A stretch of DNA of 55,362 nt. Source: an uncultured Bacteroidales bacterium. Its GTDB lineage: Bacteria; Bacteroidota; Bacteroidia; Bacteroidales; UBA932. Position 1 is the stretch's first letter; the number at the start of each line of letters is the position of its first letter. The stretch spans positions 1 to 55,362 of the forward strand of contig CAMXAU010000020.1 in NCBI GenBank assembly GCA_947179325.1, written 5' to 3'. Positions 27,564-34,776 of this stretch are shown piece after piece. The translations under genes and the position numbers were made by a program. The notes under the pieces are model-generated. The model saw only the letters and a program-made list of their open reading frames with translations. It did no database searches and was not told the origin of the DNA.

Positions 27564-28853
27564 TCATCGCTTACATGCGTTGGCACGGAGCCGCGCGAAC
27601 GTGATCACGCCGGCAGGGGCCTGGCGGCTGGCAAGGAGTTCCTTCATCTTCTCCATATACGGCTCTACATGGGAGAAGAATTTCATATACCCATCACACA
27701 GGGCATTCAGGCCGGTCTCTCCGGTTTCTGTCCTGTTGAAACGGTGCTTCGGGCATTCTCCATGGCAGGCAAAGAACCATTTGCAGCGGATACATCTCCT
27801 TGGCAGGGAATTACGTTTCCCGATACCGAAGCGTGTCTGCTCAGCCGACTCCATCATTGTCCTCAGGTCATCTGACATGATGTTGCCGAGACGGTATTTC
27901 GGATATACAAAATGGTCGCACGGATAAAGGTCGCCATTGTGCTCTATGATGGAATTGCCTCCGCATGTCTCAGCATAGACGCAGGTCCCGGGCATCGCGC
28001 CGCACCAGCATGCAAGAGCTGCATCGAACTGGTTCACAAAATATTGCCCGACATCATTGCAGACCCAATAGTCGAATATGTCGCAAAGGTACCTGCCGTA
28101 TGCGATGGCACTGACAGACCACGGCGCAATCCTCGCCCCCTCCTCTGCAGGGTCGACTATGAACGGGCGCGCGCCCTTGATTTCTTTCCCGGCAGCATTG
28201 ACCGGATATTTTATATGCTCCACGACAGGCATGAACTGCATGTAGCGGCTTCCGACTGACTTCAGGAAGCGGTAGACCTCAAGCCCCCTGCCCTCGCTCG
28301 CCTTGTTGACCGTTGTCATCGTATTGTATTCCACCCCCTGGCGGTAAAGGATTTCAAGGCCACGCATAACCTTGTCGAAGGTTGGCGCGCCGCCTTTGTC
28401 CTTGCGGTAGCGGTCATGGATGTCCTTTGGGCCGTCCAGCGATATGCCGACAAGGAAGCTGTTGTCACGGAAGAATGACGCCCATTCGTGGGTAATCAGC
28501 GTACCGTTGGTCTGCAGTGTGTTATGGATTATCTTGTCGCCGGCATATTTCTGCTCAAGCTCAATTGCCTTGCGATAGAAGTCCAGGCCAAGCACAAGAG
28601 GCTCTCCGCCATGCCAGTTGAACGTCACCTCGGGGACATCGTTGGCCCTGATATATTCACGTATCACGGTCTCAAGCATTTCCAGACTCATCCTCGGTTC
28701 CCTGCCCCCATATATTTCAGCCTTGTCAAGGTAATAGCAATAGTGGCAGTCAAGATTGCAGAGCGAGCCTGCCGGCTTTATCATGATATTGAATGCCATC
28801 GGACCGGAAATCCTCACGGCATCGTTCAGTGTTATCGTATCTTTTATATCCAT
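27564..28853 (-). CDS. Anaerobic sulfatase-maturating enzyme (radical SAM/SPASM)
   Basis: anSME converts an active-site Cys or Ser of sulfatases to formylglycine in the cytosol. This 429-residue protein has the radical-SAM CxxxCxxC as C32-NLD-C36-HY-C39, and the family motif TFNWHGGEPLVLGLDFY near residue 80. C-terminal auxiliary-cluster cysteines are spread over CWCGAMPGTC, YAETCGG, GDLYPCDHF and RCIRCKWFFACHGECPK. The length is typical. No sulfatase gene is in this window, so its substrates lie elsewhere. It is monocistronic with its own promoter. Confidence 0.93.
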   Translation of the reverse strand: MDIKDTITLNDAVRISGPMAFNIMIKPAGSLCNLDCHYCYYLDKAEIYGGREPRMSLEMLETVIREYIRANDVPEVTFNWHGGEPLVLGLDFYRKAIELEQKYAGDKIIHNTLQTNGTLITHEWASFFRDNSFLVGISLDGPKDIHDRYRKDKGGAPTFDKVMRGLEILYRQGVEYNTMTTVNKASEGRGLEVYRFLKSVGSRYMQFMPVVEHIKYPVNAAGKEIKGARPFIVDPAEEGARIAPWSVSAIAYGRYLCDIFDYWVCNDVGQYFVNQFDAALACWCGAMPGTCVYAETCGGNSIIEHNGDLYPCDHFVYPKYRLGNIMSDDLRTMMESAEQTRFGIGKRNSLPRRCIRCKWFFACHGECPKHRFNRTETGETGLNALCDGYMKFFSHVEPYMEKMKELLASRQAPAGVITFARLRANACKR

Positions 28854-28873
28854 GTCATTCGAAGAAATTCATG

Positions 28874-28881
28874 CAAATATA
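28874..28881 (-). promoter_or_regulatory. -7 promoter element for the anSME gene
   Basis: TATATTTG on the minus strand matches TAnnTTTG exactly and lies 21 nt upstream of the anSME ATG. A TTTG lies 25 nt further upstream, wider than the usual 19-20, so only the -7 element is called. Confidence 0.55.
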
Positions 28882-29049
28882 AGAAGCGGTTTGGATTTAT
28901 CCATGCCAAAAGCCCCAAGAGCATATAGAAAGGCCGGGCGCATCAGGACAAAGCCAGGGTTTTATTGGAAAAACGGACAAAAAGACACATTTTTGCATTC
29001 TGCATCGGAAAATCCGTGCATAAAGTTTAACCACAGAAAGGCATCAGAC

Positions 29050-29862
29050 ATGAAAAGAACCATATTTATACTGGCTGCGGCCATCGTCCTTGCCGGATTC
29101 TGCAACGCGTATGCAGGAAATTACAGGACAGAGACAGACATCCCCTATTCACAGTCAGACGACGCCTATGCGAAAGAGCGGTGCCGTCTTGACATCTATT
29201 ATCCGGAAGACGCGTCTGGAGCACCGTCAGTCGTATGGTTCCATGGAGGAGGGCTGACTGGAGGGCAGAAATTCATTCCACAGGAACTTAAGGAGGCAGG
29301 AATCATCGTGATAGCTGTCAACTACCGTCTGCTTCCGGGATGCACCCTACAGGATTGCATAGATGACGCTGCAGCTGCTGTCGCATGGGCATTCGGCAAT
29401 ATCGAGAGGTTCGGGGGAAGCAGGGAGCGGATTTTTGTGTCCGGCCATTCGGCCGGAGGCTACCTGACGTCCATGATAGGGCTTGACAGGAAATGGCTTG
29501 CAAAATATGGCATTGATGCGGATTCAATTGCCGCCCTTGTCCCTTTCAGCGGACAGGTGATCACGCATTTCGCCTACCGCAGGCAGAAAGGCATGTCGGA
29601 GCTGCAGCCGTGCATAGACGAATTTGCGCCTCTGTACTGGGTCCGTCCGGATTCATCACCCTATATCATAATAACCGGCGACAGCGAGATGGAACTGTAC
29701 GGGAGATATGAGGAAAACGCCTATATGTGGAGGATGATGAAACTCGTGGGGCATCCGTACACGGAGATATACAAGCTTGACGGGTACGACCATGGCGCGA
29801 TGGCGGCACCAGCATTTCATATACTCAAAAGTACAATCAGACGCATAACTGACAGTAAATAG
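29050..29862 (+). CDS. Secreted alpha/beta-hydrolase (esterase-like)
   Basis: The ATG at 29050 gives a 270-residue protein with a clean signal peptide (IFILAAAIVLAGFCNAYA); an in-frame start at 28756 lies inside the divergent anSME gene and is rejected. The fold is indicated by the oxyanion motif WFHGGG near residue 64, the nucleophile elbow GHSAGGY near 137, an Asp in TGDSE near 217 and a His in YDHGAM near 248. These are the features of hormone-sensitive-lipase/carboxylesterase type hydrolases that remove acyl groups. It may deacylate glycans, but the substrate is not evident. A weak promoter (TTGG, 19 nt, CATTTTTG) sits near 28965-28995. The next gene starts 11 nt downstream. Confidence 0.85.
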   Translation: MKRTIFILAAAIVLAGFCNAYAGNYRTETDIPYSQSDDAYAKERCRLDIYYPEDASGAPSVVWFHGGGLTGGQKFIPQELKEAGIIVIAVNYRLLPGCTLQDCIDDAAAAVAWAFGNIERFGGSRERIFVSGHSAGGYLTSMIGLDRKWLAKYGIDADSIAALVPFSGQVITHFAYRRQKGMSELQPCIDEFAPLYWVRPDSSPYIIITGDSEMELYGRYEENAYMWRMMKLVGHPYTEIYKLDGYDHGAMAAPAFHILKSTIRRITDSK

Positions 29863-29873
29863 AAGGGAAAGAC

Positions 29874-30515
29874 ATGGCAGACAGGAAATTCGGGACATGC
29901 TTCTTTGAAAGATACGCAAAAGTGACGCTTGAGACATTTCTCGGCGAAAGGTATTCCGGACTTGTCAACATGGACAGGCCGGACCTCCAGGCTACAGACC
30001 ATTCTCTCGGCATTGAAGTGACAAGGGCTATGGAGGAGAACAGGAACGTCGCGGACTCGCTGCTCAAGGAGATGGCAGGAATCGAGCGGCCGTCCCATGA
30101 CAGGGACGACTATGAAGCCATCATAGGCAGCGGATATGCATATGGCCTGCAGGATGGCCGTTTCATAGGAAGCAGGGAATATGACTACTGGAGGCTCGCG
30201 CACCCGCTGAAAAGAATAATAGAGAGCAAGGTCTCCAAGGTCGGATCCGGATTCTACGGGCAATTTTCAGAATACGGGCTATATATATTCTGCAAGGACA
30301 TACTTCCCGAGGAGGAGATAAGCCTTACACTTGACTACATCATGGAGCTGCAGATGAACCTTGACATCAGGTATTCCACACTGTACCTGTCACTTGTAGA
30401 CAGTCTCTATGTATGCGACCTGACGATACACGACCCTGTCAGACGGGAGCATGCAATCTCAAGATACAGGATATCCAGGCAGCAGTGCCGCAAATTCTTC
30501 ACCATGGCATTATAA
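29874..30515 (+). CDS. Unrecognised cytosolic protein, possible nuclease-like fold
   Basis: A 213-residue protein without signal peptide or membrane segment, cotranscribed with the upstream hydrolase (11-nt gap). I do not recognise it by name. The region RPDLQATDHSLGIEVTRAM near residues 36-54 has an Asp followed 11 residues later by Glu-x-Thr at the end of a beta-strand. That loosely recalls the core of PD-(D/E)xK nucleases, though the Lys is absent. The C-terminal part (LPEEEISLTLDYIMELQMNL and LYLSLVDSLYVCDLTIHD) is alpha/beta. The nuclease idea is weak. Confidence 0.75.
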   Translation: MADRKFGTCFFERYAKVTLETFLGERYSGLVNMDRPDLQATDHSLGIEVTRAMEENRNVADSLLKEMAGIERPSHDRDDYEAIIGSGYAYGLQDGRFIGSREYDYWRLAHPLKRIIESKVSKVGSGFYGQFSEYGLYIFCKDILPEEEISLTLDYIMELQMNLDIRYSTLYLSLVDSLYVCDLTIHDPVRREHAISRYRISRQQCRKFFTMAL

Positions 30516-30517
30516 AG

Positions 30518-30564
30518 TTTGTCTGCACTTCCCGGCCAATGGGCCAGAAGGAAGTGCAGGCAAA
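30518..30564. terminator. Bidirectional hairpin between convergent genes
   Basis: A 15-bp stem with one G-U pair joins 30518-30532 to 30550-30564. It lies between the stop of the plus-strand unknown gene and the stop of the last PUL 2 gene. The short A/T tracts at its ends allow it to act in both directions. Confidence 0.7.
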
Positions 30565-30588
30565 TCATTATATATTACAGGCGCGCTG

Positions 30589-31851
30589 CTATGCGTCCCT
30601 GTCAGCCATTATCCATGTCCCGCCAACCGGGCTCAGGATCCATATCTTGGAACCGCTGTCCGGAACATTCGGGCCTTTCACGTATATAACGCCCTCAGAG
30701 GCAGTGAAGAAATCAAGGAAAGTCTTGAATGTCCTGTAGCAATTGTCAAACCATGACGAATCGTTCTCCTGGAAAACCCATGAAGGACTGTATGACGTAC
30801 TGTAGTTGACAAGGTCACCAAACTCTGGGGAAACTGTCAATGTGTAGAAGAATCCGGCATAGCCATCATGGTCACGCGGACAGAAGACGAACGGACGTCC
30901 ACCCCTGTCACTGATTTCAACCTGGCTGTACGATACGGATGTAGCCTCTGTCAGGAACTGCCACATTGCATCATCCGCATCTCCCCTTGAACTGTCCGGA
31001 CGGAGAAGGAAAGTCTTATAGTCGCCTGTAGCGAACCAGTCGCCGATTCCGCTCCCTGATGTTCCTGTCAGCGCGTCCTGGAACAACGCTGTCTTTGCAG
31101 AAGTGTTCATGGCAATGTCTGTGATGCTGACTCCATCCACTACGACAGGCTCAAGCAGCTTAAGAGCATTGCCAGGAAGAACAGTAATCCTTGCAGTACT
31201 GTGGGTCAGCACACGGTCCTTGAGTATATCGAAACGTATGCTTCCGTCACCGTCGTCTGTCATGTCCACTATTGCCCAGTGCGCAATGAAGTCGTTGCCT
31301 GAGAATATCGAGCCAGAGCATAGCCCGGCATTCCTGATCCGCGACACGGATGACATGATTTCAGCATAGGATTCAGCAAGCCGGTCATCTTTTCCGAGAA
31401 CAGCGGCGGCCTCGCTTCCAGTTGCCGGCTCGAAGATGAATTCACTGCCGGTCGTCAAGCCTGTGGCGATGATGCACTCAGCGGAATAGCAGCCCTCTTC
31501 AATTGAAAAGGACGTCTCCCTGATGCTTTCATCTATGTAATTGAAATGGCCTTTCCCGAAATCCATCTTCACAGTATGGAAATCAGCCCATCCGAGACCG
31601 TATGTAGTATTGATTCCCATCTTCTCGAAGTCGGATGAAGAATAAAGCGCCCCGTCACCGCTGAACGAGAAGTAGAAAGTATGGCTGGCATAGTCAAGCT
31701 TCCACATGTCCACTGAAGAAAGCACATCCTGCACGTCCTGTGGTGTAAGCCTGTCCTCAGGAAGAGCCCCGAGCTTAGCGAGCGGGTCTGTCTGCGAGCA
31801 TCCGGCTGCAGAAGCCAATGCAAGCGAAAGCAATATAAATATCTTTTTCAT
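30589..31851 (-). CDS. PUL 2 lipoprotein, paralogue A (DUF4302-like, uncertain)
   Basis: A 420-residue lipoprotein (ASAAGC, Cys 19) and the last gene of the PUL 2 operon. It shares architecture and several blocks with the gene upstream. Both have an early LP.DRL segment, a W..(D/S)YA aromatic block, FDIL..RVLTHS near residue 210, a Y.S..E(V/I)SDR block near 310, and a terminal GVI.(V/I)K.P with IW(I/L)LSPV.G.W. Tandem duplication is therefore likely. The mix of beta-strands and a surface lipoprotein anchor suggests glycan or glycoprotein binding. The DUF4302 label is a guess from general resemblance. Confidence 0.8.
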   Translation of the reverse strand: MKKIFILLSLALASAAGCSQTDPLAKLGALPEDRLTPQDVQDVLSSVDMWKLDYASHTFYFSFSGDGALYSSSDFEKMGINTTYGLGWADFHTVKMDFGKGHFNYIDESIRETSFSIEEGCYSAECIIATGLTTGSEFIFEPATGSEAAAVLGKDDRLAESYAEIMSSVSRIRNAGLCSGSIFSGNDFIAHWAIVDMTDDGDGSIRFDILKDRVLTHSTARITVLPGNALKLLEPVVVDGVSITDIAMNTSAKTALFQDALTGTSGSGIGDWFATGDYKTFLLRPDSSRGDADDAMWQFLTEATSVSYSQVEISDRGGRPFVFCPRDHDGYAGFFYTLTVSPEFGDLVNYSTSYSPSWVFQENDSSWFDNCYRTFKTFLDFFTASEGVIYVKGPNVPDSGSKIWILSPVGGTWIMADRDA

Positions 31852-31878
31852 ATGTAAATCAATTTAGTCGTTGTCAAA

Positions 31879-33129
31879 TTATCTTGCCGCCTTGAACCAG
31901 CTGCCGTCCACTGGACTGAGAAGCCATATTATGCTTGCCTCCGGCTCTTTTATTATGATGACACCGTCATTGTTGTAATATGTCCCGATAAGGGCGGAAT
32001 AGTTCTCCAGGGTCCAAGGCACCCACCTTGACGTGTCACCGCCGTATGGCATCTCCTGACGTGTCCCTCCGCTGAAATACACACGGTCCTTCTCTGTTTC
32101 CGAGACATAAGGTGTATTGAGCGAATACAGGGCGACATATCCTCTGTTGTCATCCCAGCTGTTCGGGATTGTAAAGAACGGGCGGTCCGTCCTGTCGCTC
32201 AGTTCGACCTCACTGTAGGAGTCATAGTTTGCATTCAGTTCAGCAGCAATGGCATCGCATGCATCACATCTTGAATCTTCTGAATTCCTCTTGACAATAT
32301 ATGTCGAATATGATGACCCGAGATACCATGATCCGGCATCGCTGACCACAGGCACAAGGCTGTTCCCGAGGGACACTGTCCTGTCCTGGACATTCACCGC
32401 GATAGAAGAGATGCTCTTTCCTGCCACACTCACAGGGGAGTCAAGAGCTACAGTATTGCCCAGGTCTACAGTCACACCCACAGATGAATGAGTGAGCACA
32501 CGGCCTGAAAGTATGTCAAAACGTACTGAATAGGAGCCATATGCCGACAAGTCAAGGGCATAGTGTCCGACGAGCGTTCCATTGTCATAGATTGCACCGC
32601 AAGCCATGCCTGCCTCAACAATCCTCTGTGCCGCCTCAATCTTCACAACAGCATCGGCCTTTTCCGCCATCATTGCCTTCACTTCTGAAGATGTTGCCGG
32701 AACAAGCTTGAATTCAGCACCGGTCTCGCTTCCGCTGGCTATAATCTCAGCATCATCGAACGATGTCACGACAAACATCTCCTCTTTACCTGAAGGCAGA
32801 TAGCCGAGATGCCCTCCACCGACAATTGTGAGCTTGACAGCATACGGTTCATCCCAGTCAATGTAGTAAGTAGTGCTTACAGCATCACTAAGAATAGTCG
32901 AATTAGACTCCACAGTGCCGTCATCGATGAACTGGAAATAGAAGTCCTCGTCCGCGTATGAGAATTTCCACCAGTCTGCAAGGCACAGGGTTTCCTTCAG
33001 TCCAGAAGGGAGAAGACGGTCTGAAGGCAGTTCGCCTTCGTTCTCCCATGTCTTCCATGGGTCAGCAAGGCCACATGCTGCAAACGCAAGAGCCGATACC
33101 ATCATCAAGATTACATTAATCCTCTTCAT
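31879..33129 (-). CDS. PUL 2 lipoprotein, paralogue B (DUF4302-like, uncertain)
   Basis: A 416-residue lipoprotein (LAFAAC, Cys 19), 27 nt upstream of paralogue A and clearly related to it: LPSDRLLPSGLKETL, WWKFSYADEDFYFQF, RFDILSGRVLTHSSV, SYSEVELSDRTDRPFF and IIWLLSPVDGSW. No catalytic motif is apparent. The position after the calpain-like peptidase gene suggests a binding role in the same surface machinery. The function is unknown. Confidence 0.8.
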   Translation of the reverse strand: MKRINVILMMVSALAFAACGLADPWKTWENEGELPSDRLLPSGLKETLCLADWWKFSYADEDFYFQFIDDGTVESNSTILSDAVSTTYYIDWDEPYAVKLTIVGGGHLGYLPSGKEEMFVVTSFDDAEIIASGSETGAEFKLVPATSSEVKAMMAEKADAVVKIEAAQRIVEAGMACGAIYDNGTLVGHYALDLSAYGSYSVRFDILSGRVLTHSSVGVTVDLGNTVALDSPVSVAGKSISSIAVNVQDRTVSLGNSLVPVVSDAGSWYLGSSYSTYIVKRNSEDSRCDACDAIAAELNANYDSYSEVELSDRTDRPFFTIPNSWDDNRGYVALYSLNTPYVSETEKDRVYFSGGTRQEMPYGGDTSRWVPWTLENYSALIGTYYNNDGVIIIKEPEASIIWLLSPVDGSWFKAAR

Positions 33130-33160
33130 GAGTCATTGAATTAAAATGTTATTATTATGT

Positions 33161-34759
33161 TTAATCATTTGTCAGAATCTCGGCCAGTCCATGGCGGGAG
33201 CGCATTTCAGGCGATATCCAAAAACTTCCCCGGCTAAAACTGGGAGGCGTGTACGGGCCTGCTGCGGATGGGTATCCAGACAGTTTTCCAGGATACACGA
33301 TACGGAAGTCCACCATCGGTGGAACTGTCTGGTCATCATATATGTCCATGACTCCATCCTCTTTTCCGTCCGGGCTTCCGGACGCGCTTCCCCATGGATT
33401 CCTCATTGCGAACAGGGCCGAACTGTTCTGCGGATACATTATGGTGAACGCATGGCCGCTTACTGTCTTGAACGTCTTGTCCGCCACTACGTCGTTGAGG
33501 GTGAATCCACCGATTCCGACATAGCCAAGCTCGACTGCGGTCCTTGCAATCTTTGCAAGCTGGTCAGGTGTAACGGAGCCTGGGCTTATGGAGAAGCTGT
33601 TCCCCTCGCCTGTAAACGGAGGTGCAGCATGCTCTGTCCCGATTCCGGCTATAGGATAGCTGGCCCTGTAGACCTGCTCCCATTTCATCAGTGCCTTCTC
33701 AAGGACAGAAGACCATGTCGCCGTATTGCTTTTTCCTGATAGCTGGGCTATGTTGCCGTTGCCGTCGCAGATGAATTCATTGTTCACACCGACAGTTATC
33801 GGATTACCTTTAGGGTCAAACATCTCCACGGTGAACGATGAGCCGCTCGACTTTATTATATCCTTTATGAAATCAGGATGCAGGTACGCGAACGAGGCCA
33901 GGACTGCACATAGGCTGCAGTCGCCTATGGCATGCTGATTCACATCTGCCGGGACCGGGTTCCCGTAAGGGTACAATGTGACATTGCATGCCCTCCAGCT
34001 GTGTCCCTTGCTTACGCTAAGGTCGCCGGAAGCCTCAACGTCCGGATTCTCGGAAGTGCTGGCCAGCCACCTCAGGTCATCGGAAGAGGCCTCCCTTGAC
34101 CTTGAACCGATATGCTGTCCCATCGGTGTGTCGGCAGATTCCGTCCAGCCGCCGAAATACTGTGCAAGCTCAGGAATCCTGTTCCTGATATCCACAAACT
34201 CAACAACCTTCGTATCGGTAGCAAGGCCCCATTCCGCAATCTGTGTGGAAGAACCGCCGTTATTGGCCCGGACCTTCAGCCTGTAATATTTATAGACAGT
34301 GCTGTTGTCCAGCACATATTCCTGTTTCTCCCCCCTTTCCGAGAAGACTACCCCGGAGCGGGTGTCAAGTGTCTTCCATGACTTGTTGTCCGTAGAGCCG
34401 GAAAGGACCCACGATGCAGGGTCTGATTCCGGGCTGTCCGATGCAGAAACTACAAAGTAGGATATTGCAGCCACAGAGCCGTCTCCATTCCAGACAACAT
34501 TGAAATTGTCGTGCGAAGTTGCAAAGCAGGTGCTGTAGTCACCGTCAAGAAGCCTGTATATTTCCGAGCCTTCCGGGGAATCGGAGTATTCGACAGAGAC
34601 CGTCCCTCCAGTAGGCATATTGTCGCTGGCTGCAACATATGCGTACGGCACAGCCTTATAAGACACCTGAGGCGTCTTTTCACATCCAGTCCAGAAGATT
34701 CCGGCGGCTGCACATGCAGCAAGAAGCTTTACACAATTATATAAACCGTTATATTTCAT
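33161..34759 (-). CDS. Calpain-like (C2-type) cysteine peptidase lipoprotein with discoidin-like domain
   Basis: The ATG at 34759 gives a 532-residue lipoprotein (IFWTGC, Cys 26); an ATG at 34780 would overlap the preceding stop by 4 nt. Residues about 40-185 look like an F5/8-type (discoidin) carbohydrate-binding domain (DGDYSTCFATSHDNF, WVLSGSTDNKSWKTLDTRSG, YYRLKVRANNGGSSTQIAEWG). The C-terminal half has the papain/calpain catalytic layout: Q275 and Cys281 in NQHAIGDCSLCAVLAS, His436 in SGHAFTIM, and Asn454 in RNPWG. It would cut protein at the cell surface. In a mannosidase-rich locus that points to glycoprotein or glycopeptide use. It is 17 nt downstream of a GH92 gene. Confidence 0.82.
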   Translation of the reverse strand: MKYNGLYNCVKLLAACAAAGIFWTGCEKTPQVSYKAVPYAYVAASDNMPTGGTVSVEYSDSPEGSEIYRLLDGDYSTCFATSHDNFNVVWNGDGSVAAISYFVVSASDSPESDPASWVLSGSTDNKSWKTLDTRSGVVFSERGEKQEYVLDNSTVYKYYRLKVRANNGGSSTQIAEWGLATDTKVVEFVDIRNRIPELAQYFGGWTESADTPMGQHIGSRSREASSDDLRWLASTSENPDVEASGDLSVSKGHSWRACNVTLYPYGNPVPADVNQHAIGDCSLCAVLASFAYLHPDFIKDIIKSSGSSFTVEMFDPKGNPITVGVNNEFICDGNGNIAQLSGKSNTATWSSVLEKALMKWEQVYRASYPIAGIGTEHAAPPFTGEGNSFSISPGSVTPDQLAKIARTAVELGYVGIGGFTLNDVVADKTFKTVSGHAFTIMYPQNSSALFAMRNPWGSASGSPDGKEDGVMDIYDDQTVPPMVDFRIVYPGKLSGYPSAAGPYTPPSFSRGSFWISPEMRSRHGLAEILTND

Positions 34760-34776
34760 GTTAAAAAATTTATTTG

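Noticed and set aside
27564..28853. Peptide-maturation (RiPP) radical SAM enzyme
   Set aside because: The motifs and length are those of anSME, and no short precursor peptide lies nearby; adjacent short frames are antisense shadows.
28756..29049. Upstream extension of the secreted hydrolase
   Set aside because: It lies partly inside the divergent anSME gene and would bury the clear signal peptide that starts at 29050.
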